Assembly: GCA_027919835.1 (NCBI GenBank) | Contig: JANVFP010000014.1 | Location: 1,228,207-1,292,206, forward strand | Reading direction: 5' to 3' | DNA: 64,000 bases | Origin: Lentinula raphanica | Lineage: Eukaryota > Basidiomycota > Agaricomycetes > Agaricales > Omphalotaceae | Shown: piece after piece, positions 10,567 through 22,408 of the stretch | Position numbering within the stretch: position 1 is the first letter of the stretch | Layout: each line of letters starts with the position of its first letter | Made by a program: the position numbers and the translations under genes | The notes under the pieces: model-generated | The model's input: only the letters and a program-made list of their open reading frames with translations | What the model was told of the DNA's origin: nothing | Database searches by the model: none

Positions 10567-11604
10567 ATGTCTTTTTCAAAATCCATCGGTATCGATCTTG
10601 GTACTACTTATTCGTAAGTTTTCTATCTTGTAGTCTCTCTATGTTCATTGTATGCTCATTGTTTCCTATGATTCTAGTTGTGTCGGCGTCTGGCAAAACG
10701 ACCGAGTCGAAATCATCGCCAACGACCCAGGAAATCGGACAACACCATCCTATGTCGCCTTCATCGACAGTGAGGGTCTTATCGGTGATGCTGCAAAGAA
10801 TCGAGTTGCGATGAACCCTCACAACACGCACGTACATGTCTATTGATCTCATTCATCAATTCCACTGACATTTGTTCTAGTGTCTTTGACGCCAAGCGTC
10901 TTATCAGTCGTAGATTCGACGATGCAGAGGTCCAAGCCGACATGAAGCATTTCCCCTTCAAGGTTTTCTCAAAAGAGGGAAAGCCTTACATCGAAGTTGA
11001 GTATCACGGTGAGAAGAAACAATCCGTAAGTGTTTTTATCATTTGTATCGTCAAGAGGATTCTAATCATCTTCATCTATAGTCACCAGAAGAAATCTCTT
11101 CGATGGTTTTATTAGAAATGAAGGAAACGGCCGAAGCTTTCCTAGGCACCCGCGTCACCAACTCTTTCGTGATCGTCCTCAACGACTCCCAACGTCAGGC
11201 CACCGAGGACGCCGGAACTATTTCCGGGATGAACGTCCTTCGTATCATCAACGAACCCACTGCCGCTGCTATCGCCTACGGTCTCGACAAAAACGTCTCC
11301 GGCGAGCGTAACGTTCTGATCCTCCATCTCGGAGGTGGCACTTTCGATGTCTCCCTCCTTACCATCGAAGAAGGTATCTTTGAAGTCAAGGCCACTGCTG
11401 GTGACACTGACCTCGATGGTGAGGACTTTGATGACAGACTTGTGAACCACTTCATCCGACAGGAGTTCAAGCGTAAGAAGAAGAAAGGTTAGTACTTTCG
11501 TTTTTCTATTCTTCGATCATAGTCTGATTTTCGCTCGTTTAGATCTTTCATACAACCCGCGTGCCGTTCGTCGTCTACGTTGCGAGCGTGCCAAACTTTT
11601 CTGA
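10567..11604 (+). pseudogene. Truncated cytosolic Hsp70 (SSA type), intron-containing
   Basis: The start [22 protein letters not shown] is unmistakable Hsp70, an ATP-driven chaperone. Exons separated by short introns (about 10613-10678, 10830-10880, 11026-11081, 11488-11541) cover most of the nucleotide-binding domain, including [14 protein letters not shown]. The protein is damaged. The VPAYF segment before NDSQRQAT is missing. The phosphate-2 motif reads HLGGGTF where DLGGGTF is expected. [12 protein letters not shown] replaces the usual DTHLGGEDFDNR. The reading frame ends after RRLRCERAKLF, where the family continues into the rest of the ATPase and the substrate-binding domain. Retained introns mean it was captured as DNA and not by retrotransposition. 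Confidence 0.9.
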
Positions 11605-12079
11605 ACGGATCTTCATTGAACCTTCCTTCACTCAGGACTATACGGGCCAATTCTTTCGACGATACCTCCCAGGCGAAGCGCTTAGTTGATTGTTAGTGTA
11701 TTCTGTTGTTCCATCTTATGTATTTGTTGAACCGTTCATGATCTAGAGAATTGGTGTGTCCGCGTTGTTTGCTGCTATATCATGTTTTGTAGATTGTATA
11801 TGTGAATGTACCACGTTTGCAATGAGAACGGCTTGCTATACTTTAATCGAATACTGTATCGATTATCTCAATAAAATAACACTACGAACAATGACAGAAG
11901 TGGCATGTTAGTGAGGTCCCGAAACCACAACGGCTGTGAAACAATGAGCGTCCGAAATGACGTTAAACTACGGTGTGGCCCCGGTGTGGCCAAAACAAGA
12001 GCTGGTGACAATAGCTAGAGCTATCAGCTCTTTCTCTCCTCTCACCCGTTCCACTCTCAACGCTCTCTCCAATCCCATC
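11605..12079. other. Intergenic region after Hsp70 remnant
   Basis: It holds decayed Hsp70 3' sequence to roughly 11690, then AT-rich sequence with an AATAAAA-like polyadenylation signal near 11870. From about 11950 it is upstream sequence of the next + strand gene. No further gene seen. Confidence 0.5.
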
Positions 12080-15000
12080 ATGCCAGAAACAAGAGCAAGA
12101 ACGCGCGCGCAAACCCGAACGTTGGAGAACCAAAAATCGACAAATCCCCAGGAGCAGACACAAACAACCGATCAACGTATGTCACCTCATCGTCCTCATT
12201 TCATAATTGACCTTTTTGAGCAGAACCTGCACCTCCCGTGGATACCGTGGATACACAAGTTTTGCAGAATCATCAAGGTACGTTTCATCAAGCTTGCGTG
12301 TTCAGCCTCTACTAAGAGGTATTCGCCAGGTGCTGTCCCAGCTCAAATTGCCATTCCTTCAAAGGCCAAGGGCCCATCCAAAACAAAGGCCGGTGCGAAA
12401 GGTAAAAAGAAGGCAGCAGGCCCAGTAAGTCTGAACCGTTGTACAGTCCTTATATAGTTCTGAGTTCGATTGTTTAGAGTCATTCTTTTGAAGAGAGCGA
12501 TCGACGTTCCCCCATTGCCCCTAGCAAAACCTTACCCACCGACATGGCACCTCCCGTCGAGACACAAGCTCTGCGCAGCCAAGAGCCGACGAAGAAGAAA
12601 AAGCAACCTCCGCAAACGAAGAGGAAGAATTCAGGATCACAAGCAAAAGCTAGTGGGAAAGGTAAAAAAAGAAAGACAGCAGTTTCGGTAAGTCTTGATC
12701 GACGGACAGACTGTATATCATTCTAACGGTGGAATTTTAGAATGATCATCCTCCAGATGAAATCGTTGGACGCCCCTCCAATTTCCCTAGCAAGACCTTA
12801 CCCCCCAACATAGCGCTGAAGGTCCCGCCTCCACGAACGAAAGAAGCAGACCTGAACACAGAAGGTGTTGCTATTTTGCGGACATTCTTGACCACGAACA
12901 TGACGCTTCCGCAAGTGCAGGCAGCGTTAGACACTTTGTTCGGCAGACAGGTTTCGGAGGAGTACCCTTGGTATAGCCTTCTCAGTAAAATTACAAGCGT
13001 CGAGGATGAGGAAGGCATCGCTGCGGTCCAGACTGAACTGGATTCAGCGTTCACAAATGTAACGGAATTGTCGCCGACCACTGATCATCTGTCTGGAGGA
13101 TCTCCATTGACGCCGATTCCAGCTTCCTCATCTCCAGTCCATCATCGAAAGCATCCCACAGTTGAAAAGGCTGTCCTGTCTGGAGAAACTCCTTTGAAAT
13201 CGAAACCAATCCCAGCTTCGTTATCCCCAATTCATTCTCAAAGGCATCCGCCAGTCGAAAAAAGCGTCAAATTCGCTTCGGGATCAACTCGAAACCAAGT
13301 GGGACAGTCGCCCTCGGCAACGACAATTCCTGCACGTTTGCAACACGTTTCTACCTACGATCTACCTGAAGAACTTCCTTTCGATCCCGAAGAGGACCTG
13401 TTCGACTTTGAGTGTAACGAATTTGCCGACGAAGACAAGGATATATTAGAACAGGTGAACAACGACATCCACCAAGATCTCAGCAGGTATCTTCCTGCAG
13501 CGTATCACGACAAGGCTCTTGCAGACAGAGTCTGGCACGAGCTAAACGATGGGCTGTTTGACGCAGCGGAAGCAGCAGTCGTGTCGAAAGATATGTTATC
13601 TAGATCTACCGCAGTCGCCGAGGTTCGTGCGATGGTTCGTCTGGGGGATATCGATCATTACGAGTTGCTTAGAGATACGGCAAGAACCGACTGGGCAGAC
13701 ATCGGAAGCAACTGTTTTGAAGATACCCAGACACGTCCAGCATCCCGCAATTCGCTCTTCGAAGGTTCAGACGACAACGCCGCGAGCGATGAACACAGAC
13801 GTGATTTCTCCAAGGCTCTCGTGGACTACCCTTCGAGCAGTTATGATCCGGACGATTTTGAACACGACAATGAAGAACCATCAGGTATCGTTGCAGATGA
13901 TGATCCCGTTGACGAGGGTTATCTTGATGACGATGAAGAAAGAGAAGAAGATAACAAGTATTCAGAGGAGAGTGATGCGCATGAGCAGGAGGAGGAGCAG
14001 GAGCAAGAGGAGGAGCAGGAGGAGGAGGAGGAGCAGGAGGAGGAGGAGGATGGCAGCAAACGTCCTGGACGACTCCCTCAAGCGGTAAAGGAGGAGTTGT
14101 CCGCATTGCAGGAAGAATACGAAAAGAAGGTGGCAGCTGTAGCCGCCAAAGCAAAGAAGAATGTTCATGCGTGCTGGCGTTACCTGAACGAAATAATCAG
14201 CACCCCCCGCAACATGTCTGCTTGGAATGCTTACCAGGCTTGGTATGCTGAAAAGGGCGACCAGAAGCGTCCAGCAAAAAGTACGCCGAATTCAAGTATC
14301 TACTCTGGCTGATGCTGACCGATTTAATCTTCAGTGCTCCAGGCGGAGTGGAATGCTCATGTAGCAAAGAAGTACCGTGAAATTGTAGATAAAACCCTAA
14401 AGCCAGCGGATCGCAAAAACGAAGAATTGCTGCTCAAGGTCTTTGCTGAACAAGTCGAATGGTACGAATCTCAATTAGATGCTTTCCGCGAGAAGAAGAA
14501 TGCCGAGGGAAAACGTGCTGTGAATGTTCAGAAATTGTTAGAACCCATCTATGGGATGGTATGTCTCCTCACGATTCACCAATACATCTGATGATTAACA
14601 TATATCATAGGGCAAGAAGATATTCAAGGAGACGGGGGCCCATTTGTTAGGACACCTCATCATCACCGATCATGGTGCCCGTGGAAAAACCCACAGTGTT
14701 AGTTGGGGCTGTACATCAGTCGTTGAACAGGTCATTAGAGACCACTCTATTGATTTGAGGACGCAGTTGACAGATATAGAGGCGTTGATCAGGTGAGTCT
14801 CATGAAAGTCTCATGTCGGCAATCTATTGACATCCAGCTAGGAGGAAGGAGATGGACAATCGTGGAGTCGACCGGAAGTTGGCGGAATTGGCAGTATCGT
14901 GCTCTACGAAGGCCACCGACAAGACGATCAGAGATAGAAACCGCAGAGCCATACCGGCGATTTTTACCTATGATACCGGTGAGGCTCTTGTGCCAGATAC

Positions 15001-16195
15001 AAATTAGATCATCCGCTAAGTATTGACTATACCGCAGATCGAGTGGCAGGAACCAAGACTCCAAAGCTGGCTCCGGCGCAATTTTCAGAACATGCATATC
15101 AATACCATGTGCGGATAATCAACTGGCCGGTCGGTGTTCCTTTCTTCAATGCTGATGGGCAAACTGTCCACAAAATGAGCTGCCCCAACCTGCGTAAGGT
15201 CGCAGTCCCCCGTATTGCGCAAGTCTTCCAGGATGCCAATTTCGAAGTTCGAGAGTCAGACAAAACAGAAATAGAACAGGCTTTAAACCAGAAATGTTTC
15301 GAAATCGTTTCGTGGGAAGACGGTATGTATCTTCAATGGTACTGAAAGCGCATTCCTGGCTAATTCGTCCTCACGATAGATGAGATTGAACTGGCACTGG
15401 AAGATCAAGCAAGAATCCCGATTGTTCAAGACACGAACGGTGATATACTAATAACGGTGTCGTTTTCAACTGAGTATCAGAAGGCGATTGGAGGCGAGGA
15501 ACACGGAGATGGTGATGACGAGGGCGAGGGCAATCACAGCGATATCTCACAGGCAGCTTCCCTCTATCATGAGGACACCCCTCCAGGGACTCGCGTAACG
15601 TCACGGCCCATCAGTAAACCAGCAGCGGTTCCTAACAGGTGGTACCAAGGGCAGTCGATGCCTCAAAGAGATAGACGTGACAGCATGCCCCGTCACAGAG
15701 TAGTGTCGCATTCCCTTGATACAAGTCAGCGCGGGAATGCTAAGACATCGATCAATAATCGAGTAAAGGTTTTACTTCGATTATTTTCCTTCTATTCATG
15801 TTTCTCAACGATATTCCACAGCCGCCTTCACACTCAGATTCAATGAACCGAATGAATCGACCTCCCCCGAAGGTGCAGATTCTATCTATGTTGTCTTCTG
15901 TGTGATGCTCAACAATATTAAACAGCGGTTGAATTCAGCAGTGTTTACGGCGAGGTCATCTACTTCTGTCCCGTCTACAAGTACTACAGAACACAGAAAC
16001 CCTTCGAGGCTTTCAGTGGTGCACGAAACACATGAAAGACGCTTCGCGGAGACTTCAAGGGTGGGTTCCAAACAGGGGTTAGCACAGGGAGTGAAAAGGA
16101 AGTCTGTATTATCAGACCTTGCTACACCTGTAGCAAAGCGTAGAAAAACAGATGAACGGTCGAGAGTGGTAGTAGTAGGACATAGAAATAGGTGA
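12080..16195 (+). CDS. Large unknown nuclear-type protein with acidic tract and HMG-box-like segment (KDZ cargo)
   Basis: Starts MPETRARTRAQTRTLENQ and continues through about ten exons with GT..AG introns. Features in order: basic Lys-rich linkers (KGKKKAAGP, KGKKRKTAVS, 12380-12690); a helical segment AILRTFLTTNMTLPQVQAAL; Ser/Pro-rich duplicated IPAS(S/L)SP(V/I)H units; an acidic domain ending in a Glu run at 13980-14055; then CWRYLNEIIS...NMSAWNAYQAWYAEKG (14170-14260), which resembles an HMG-box helix pair. A conserved-looking C-terminal domain lies at 14600-15450. The final exon has a bipartite nuclear localisation signal, VKRKSVLSDLATPVAKRRK. No enzyme domain recognised. It is probably a DNA-associated accessory factor of the element. 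Exon borders are inferred by eye. Confidence 0.6.
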
Positions 16196-16302
16196 TGATG
16201 TGTGCAAAGCAAATGTATTCATATCGATTGGGATATACGACAAACGTCCGAAGTCCTTGTTTTGCATAATACCGCACAATGATTGTAATTCTGAAAGTTA
16301 GT

Positions 16303-16745
16303 GGGCAACCCACTCGCATCGGAAACTTAAGTTGGGCTACCCACTTGGATGGGACACCCATAGATGGGCTACCCACTTGGATGGGACACCCATAGATGGG
16401 CTACCCACTTGGAGATGGGCTACCCACCGGGATGGGATACCCAGGAGTGGGCAACCCACCGGGATGGGATACCCAGGAGTGGGCAACCCACTGAGATGGG
16501 ACACCCATAGATGGGATGCCCACTGAGATGGGATACCCAGGAGTGGGCAACCCACTGAGATGGGATACCCAGGAGTGGGCTACCCACCGTGATGGGATAC
16601 CCATAGATGGGATGCCCACTGGGATGGGATACCCAGGAGTGGGATGCCCATGATGGGTCTACCCATGGGCAGAGACCCCTTAGGGTGGTTTGTTATACTC
16701 ATTTTTTAATCCTAACTTGGTGACCTTAGGAGGGTGCCTGAAGTG
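16303..16745. repeat. Right TIR of the KDZ element
   Basis: Inverted counterpart of 36-539. The outer 75 bp match closely. Inside, the 12-mer array (GATGGGATACCC and GATGGGCTACCC types) has the same units but in a different order and number, so the arrays have diverged by slippage or recombination while the outer ends stayed fixed. Confidence 0.85.
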
Positions 16746-19060
16746 AGTCCCTCGCAACTTGAGCAATGCCGGGGAGTTGCAGGCACAGGGCCAGCAGCGC
16801 GTCCTAGAAGTACTGTCACACCAGGTTATCCTAGATTCCACAACCTCACCTGGTATGGCTACATCCAATGTTGAGCTGAGGCGGATGGGCCTCGGAACGC
16901 TCCACGAGATTTCACAGGTTCTAGGACATACATTGGTGGTTGATTGGGAGTTCGAAAGCGTGTGTAAACCTCCGCCGCCCATGAGATCAGTAACGATGGA
17001 TTATACGAGGGAACCAGCTCTTCGTACAAAGCCAACTCCATTGGGACTTGGAGCGCCTCTCGAGAAAAATCACACCGCGCCGGTTAAGATTGCCTTTCAA
17101 TACACGAACTTGGTCTGTGATTCAGTCTCCGAACTCTCACTACAAAGGCCGCCTTTGGGCGGCTGAGCCCTTGCTTGCAGCTTGAGGATGTGCTAGAGTT
17201 TGAGCGGGGTTGTTGTGACTGTGAACGCAATGGCACCAGTTAGTCTCGAGAGAGAAGATGAATTCGTGGTGGGACAGGTAGGTACTTATCTTATCTCTTG
17301 ATCAATCAGCGCTAAGCGCTTACCATTTGTTTGTTCCCGATGTTTACGGAAAGCAACAGGCGCTTTGAATTAAGGAAGTGGAAAGCCCTTGCAAGCAAGG
17401 GAATCGGAGCATCTCCGCCCCTGTATCAGCTCTCTTAGCCACGTCAGACAGCAAGCAAATACCAACATCGCCCTGACCGCTGCTGCAAGTCTTGTGTGGA
17501 GCGTTTCCGATGTTATCCAAGCGAAACGCAAAGATGCTGAGAAGGAACCGGAGTATAGGGCACTATGGATGTTTTTTCTGTTAGAAGTCCTTGGGTTGTG
17601 TACCCGGGATGATCGACCAGAGGTCAGAGATGGTGCGATTCACACTCAGTTTCGGACTATGCAGCTATATGGTGCGACACTCAGCCTTCAGACATGGGAC
17701 GAGTGCATATGGAAAGTCACTTTCCCGCTTATCGATGCTCTATCGTCCGAGATACACTGTCGCTCTGCCCTTATCGAACCGACGGAAGGTATCGGCGACC
17801 AAGCATGAGATGAATCCAAAATTCTTGCATTCAGTCCGATTGGCTCATGCTTTCACGATTTCACTTCCTCAAAACACATCCATCTCAAGTCATTTTCGAA
17901 GGCATAGGATGTTTTTGTGACTCGCGTCCAGAATCCATTCTTCTTGATAGTCGATCAGTCAGCTTTCCGGCACTCAGATGTTTGGAACAAGCTCTCAAAG
18001 CATCTTCAGCGTCTGTGTTCGATGCGGAGGAAAATGTAGCGGAGACGAAGGAACGCGTTTGAAGTGCAATCGACTCAATTGGTAATATAGTTCTACGTCG
18101 AAACGGAGCACAATCGCCCACGACTAGTTCGTCGATACTCCCGAAACCTTTCACACGAGAGAGTCTGGTGGCTTTCGTAGAAGTCATACAGTCAACTCGG
18201 CATCTCAGTCGTGCTCCCGATGGCACTGTATGGTCCTTGGAACGTCTGTCGCGGCTATTCGCTATCTTTAAAGGTATGTAACCATGATTATCTCCAAATC
18301 TCGTTGATTGAGATAGAGCACAGGAGTGTTAACTCATCCAAATTCTCCCGACTATCGACCGGACATAGATGCTCTTCCTCCTGTCCAGGTAAACCATATC
18401 TATCCAGAGTATATGTAGTGTTCATATTGTCTCTCGACGTTGCTTAGACTGTGGTAATGACTACAATTGGGGGCATCGATTTGTCTGCTCCTGGGGTTCC
18501 AACGCTTGTCCTGGGGGAACTGTCAGAATTTGCCACATCACCTTTTCTAGCTGCCTTCGACGTACCTTCCGACCCCAAGAGTTCTACGCCCTCCGAACGG
18601 ACAACACACATTGCACTTGCGAGAAAAACCCATGCCTAAACTGGTCGAGCTGTGTCTACAATTCAAGGACAGATTTGAACTGTACTCTGAGGGAACCCCT
18701 GAGACCGTTATGTCTGTGTGTACTAACATCAATTGCGTATCTTCAATCCCGACTCACTTCCGCCATGCCTACTCAATATACTGGTAGAATTTAGATATGA
18801 TTGTCCCGCTCCTTCGAAACATGTAAAAGATCCACTGCTCTGGAAGACTGCCACAACTTGTTTCCTCTAAAAGTCTCGACTCGTTAGTGTCAAGAAGTAT
18901 AAGAATCTGCCTTGAGAACACAACAAATCTTGCACAAATGGTTTGACTGTGAGAGTAGGCCTCAAGCTGACCAATTGTGCAAATATTTGATTGAACGTAG
19001 ACATGACTTGATATCAGGTTGTATATAAAATAATATGTAGATAACAAAGCACAAAATATG
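16746..19060 (+). pseudogene. mon2: mon2 pseudogene, C-terminal half
   Basis: Mon2-like coding resumes right after the KDZ element: NAGELQAQGQQRVLEVLSHQ, then PLGLGAPLEKNHTA, NTNIALTAAASLVWSVSD, GATLSLQTWDECIWKVTFP, DESKILAFSPIGS, APGVPTLVLGELSE and WKTATTCFL near 18830-18870. Frames shift several times (for example near 16950, 17990 and 18640). A TAG at 17905-17907 sits where the family has Trp (KA-stop-DVFV). A 235 bp insertion at 17167-17401 splits one exon. A spliceable intron survives at 18272-18330. The gene is dead independently of the KDZ insertion. It is likely a subtelomeric duplicate of the essential trafficking gene. Confidence 0.85.
17167..17401. mobile_element. Short TIR insertion (MITE-like) in mon2 pseudogene
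   Basis: CCCTTGCTTGCA at the left and its complement TGCAAGCAAGGG at the right bound about 235 bp of non-Mon2 sequence. Mon2 similarity stops at VSELS and resumes at EHLRPCISSL. No clear target duplication is visible. A small palindrome (CCGCC..GGCGG) lies just outside the left end. Confidence 0.55.
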
Positions 19061-19074
19061 ATACATTGATGGGG

Positions 19075-21864
19075 TCAAGAGGAATCGTCTTCAATGATAT
19101 ACACCACCTTCTTGATCTTCGTTTTCTTGGTGGTCGTCGTGATCATCGTCGTGTTCGTTGTGGCCTTCGCTGTAGCTCTCGTCCATTGTGCTTCCTCATC
19201 CTCTGAGTCGGATATGAAAATGAGGTCTTTTGGTGGCGGTGCTGGTGGTGGTGGTGGAAAACAATCACTGACGTGCGATGAGGGCAAAGAGGATGTGGGA
19301 GCAACCTTGGTGCTCTCGACCATGGCACCCGCATGCATGGCTTTACCTTTGACTGGGGTAGTACATCTCATGGGCGTAGGAGACCCCGGTCTTGCAGCCC
19401 ACGAGGGATGCGGAATATCGCGTATTGTTCTACTACGAGCACCAGACTGAAGACCTTTTGGATATCCGTGGTCCTTCGATTTGCGGGGTGATTTATTCAG
19501 TACACCATCCTTTCCCCTTGTTGGACCGCCCAGTGCATTCTCTGAAGCTGATTCTGAGCTGGAAGTGAATGTATCTGCTTTCCGGGTTTTCTTTTGCGGT
19601 GAGAGCGTTTGTGGTGGGCTGGGAGGTGCGGTGGATTGAGTGTAAAGGTGATACGGTTCATAGTCATAATCAATATCATCACTATCGTCGTCGAAGGAGT
19701 CGTTGAGTGACACAGGAAAAGGTTGTGGCAGCTTCTGAAGTGAAGATGACAGACACCGGGGTCGTTGTCGCAACCTATCTGTCCGAATTGGCTTCGGCGT
19801 AGCAATGTCGTCGGCCTTTGAGAGAAGGTCACTAGGTCTAGGCACAGCAACAGCCTTCTGCTTACTCATGTCACGTTCGGGTGTTCCGAAGACCTTGTGC
19901 AAGGATTTAGCTTGGTCGCGTGTATGATCAAGTCGGTAGCGGGTAGAATGGCTGTTCAGAGAAGAAATATCACTAGAAGAATCATCTAGAATGGGAGTTG
20001 TTGTCGAATGAGAAGGACGGTCGGGAAGGAACAGATCGACATATTCTATATCGTCATCGGATGAATTGAGGTACTTGTCGCTTCGGATGTCTGATTGGGA
20101 CAGAGATGATTTCTCCTTGATGGATGAAACCGAAGAGCTTGGCTTTGGCTTCGGTTTCTTCGTAAGCTTGACCTTTGGCCCATCTCCCGCTGCTTTCATC
20201 TGTTTTCCTTTTCCGGCCTTCTTCTCTTCCCTCCGTTTCTGTGCCCCCTCGTAAGCCTCAACTATGTCTGGGATTGCTTCTTGGACGACTACTGCAGGAA
20301 GCCATAACTTTAGCGGTAGAGCAGGGTCTGGGTAACCCTTTTGTTTGGACTTCCCTCTGGTAACCCCTTCATTATCAGACGGGCCCACATCAGCTTCTTC
20401 AAATTCCGCCCATTCGTCCTTGTGATTAGGTCGACGAATGCCTTTGACTCCAGGAGTGATGAGATCAACTAGGACGATAGGGTTGATAGCAACTCGATAT
20501 TCGAGTGTCATTGAAGTAGATTCGTGCTTCCGTGCTTTACTAATGTCCTTGACCAGTGCAGAACACGAAGACTTGTGATCTTCGATATGAAACCCAGATG
20601 CGAAGTGAGAACGGATGGTGTCAAAATCAACTGCTTCGCCATCCCTACAGCTTGTTGCTTGTCGTAGTATGCAGGCACGACGCATGAATCTGAGGGTAAC
20701 GCCTTGAAAGATGATGTTCCTGAAGCGCCTGATGATACTCTCTATAGATCCCCACTCGAAGTAAAACTCGCACTTCTCAGCGAGCATCGGCAGGGATGGA
20801 TCCTTCTTCAACCAACCGTTGCTACTGCCACAACCCGCCAAGAGGTCATCATATCGCTCCGAACGGCCAAGGCTCTCGCTGGTGGTAGGCTTCAGATAAG
20901 CAAGCAGGACCTTGATGTCGGGAAATGTTTCGGGAATGGCACTTGCAAGTTTAGGTGATTTTCTAGGCAGGAATCCGGACGCATTGGTCTTCAACTCGTG
21001 TGCAAGGCGCTTCTTCCATTGCCCAAGGGAATCTTTGAGCTCCTCGGAATGTTCATGGTGATTGAGCGCAGCCTGACAAAGGCTTTTCCCAAACCCAGCA
21101 CGCGCAAGACTGTACGAAATGTTGATGCCACAATTATTGAGGCCTGGACCGTAATCACCACCCGAGCAAAGAGCGATAAAGATAAGTTCTTCACGGCCAA
21201 AATTTGGGAATGCAGGGTGAGGAAGGGTATACGTGTACACTTTGGCCTTCTCGATCACACTCTTCGCGCCAGCGTGAGTTGAGGAATGGTTCCGGACCAC
21301 AGTGTGAGCGCCAAAGAGAAAGTTGTCGACATCATCAGATAGGATTCCGTCAATAATCCCAACCCTATTCAAGAATGCTAACTCTGCCTCTGCCTCTCCA
21401 GGAGCCTGGGAATGAAGGATATCAAGATTGAACTCATTGTGCGACGCTTCATAAAACACACCGTGCGGTACTCGAATCCGAACGCCTCGATGATAGCCTG
21501 CATGCCATCAACTAGCTTATGAGCAGATTTGTTGATCCTTTTGCCTCTCTTGATATCTGGTCTCAAGGGACCGTCGAACACAAACAACGGTAGGAAACCT
21601 TGGCTAAGTAACTGAGCACATCGGAAGAAGAGCGTACGGAGCTCTGAATTTTCGCCTTCTTTGCCGTACTTTGCGTGAAAGAACCAGATAGAGGCATCGA
21701 TTCCGATGCGATATCCACGACTAGTGTTATTGAATTTGGTGAGCGAAAGTGCGGTCAGTGTTGTCACAGACTGGGCCGGTTCTAGAAGCTGGCAAAGCAT
21801 TGTAAGAGACAGGAAATACCATAAATTACTAGAAGGTTACCGGCCAGAGCCCTGCGACACCCAT
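19075..21864 (-). CDS. gen1: GEN1/Yen1-like XPG-family structure-specific nuclease
   Basis: GEN1/Yen1 enzymes cut Holliday junctions and flaps. Three exons: 21864-21841 (MGVAGLWP), 21788-21462 and 21405-19075, joined in phase and giving about 893 residues. The N-terminal XPG domain is complete: IGIDASIWFFH (Asp39), FVFDGP (Asp80), PGEAEAELAFLNR (Glu121, 123, 125) and SDDVDNFLFGA (Asp141, 142, 144). These are the metal-binding acids of the family. CSGGDYGPGL is the I-domain helix-hairpin motif. A chromatin-binding-like region and a long acidic/Ser-rich disordered tail follow, ending KIKKVVYIIEDDSS. No frameshift or stop was found. Several divergent GEN1-like copies are common in mushrooms. It is convergent with the mon2 pseudogene and separated from the Plavaka element by about 350 bp. 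Confidence 0.88.
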
Positions 21865-22200
21865 TTTCAAATCTGCGGGAAAACACTAGAGTCGAGCTGA
21901 AGGGACTGAGGGAGTCGTGACCCCATGCTCGGGATTTTCAAAGTCCGCATGGTGTGCCCCGGAAAAGGATTCCGCTCTTCCGCTTTGCGCCCTCGTGATG
22001 ATCTTCACCACTTTGACCTGACTTCAATTGTCCGCCTTCATGATACTGAGTATATCGGATGAAAACTTATCACTCCGTGAACATGTATTGCTATCGGTGA
22101 GTGACTCGCAACAGCAATTCAGCGTAACGACCTTGAGCAAAATCCAGCCCTATTCCTTCTCATCATTGTCTCTGGAATGCAGTTCCACTATAAGCCCAGC
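21865..22200. other. Upstream region of the GEN1-like gene
   Basis: 336 bp between the GEN1 start codon and the first Plavaka subterminal sequence. It should hold the GEN1 promoter. No recognisable gene or repeat was seen. Confidence 0.5.
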
Positions 22201-22408
22201 GGCGGGTTAATGGCACTCGTTTGACAGGTGAAAGTAACCCAGTACCGTGATACCGAGTACTTTAGGGTAAATCCACTACGGGTTGCAACGGGTTAGACTG
22301 AGTTAGGGTTTTAAAAGGGGATCTCTAAACGGGTTACACTCATATCAGGTCCATTGAACGAGTTAAAGCTCCCTGGTTACATTCAGAGCAGGTTCATACA
22401 ACGGGTTA

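Larger units (their letters stand above)
36..16745. mobile_element. 16.7 kb KDZ (Kyakuja-Dileera-Zisupton) DNA transposon
   Basis: The element starts CACTTCAGGCACCCTCC and ends with its inverted complement. The outer TIR continues through a GGTTAGGATAAAAAA-like block, then a repeat-filled section. It is flanked by AGTCCCT on both sides and sits in mon2 coding sequence. Inside, on the - strand, are the KDZ transposase, an unknown 448-residue protein, a small ORF and an Spt5-like protein. On the + strand are an Hsp70 remnant and a large unknown protein. KDZ elements are described in fungi and animals and are reported to be expanded together with TET/JBP genes in mushrooms. At 16.7 kb with several cargo genes this is a large member. 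Transposase and termini look usable, so it may be recent and autonomous. Confidence 0.88.

Noticed and set aside
13962..14168. Poly-Leu ORF on the - strand
   Set aside because: Antisense shadow of the Glu-rich run in the + strand gene.
19094..19450. Val/Ile-rich + strand ORF opposite GEN1
   Set aside because: Antisense of the acidic, Thr/Lys-rich GEN1 tail.
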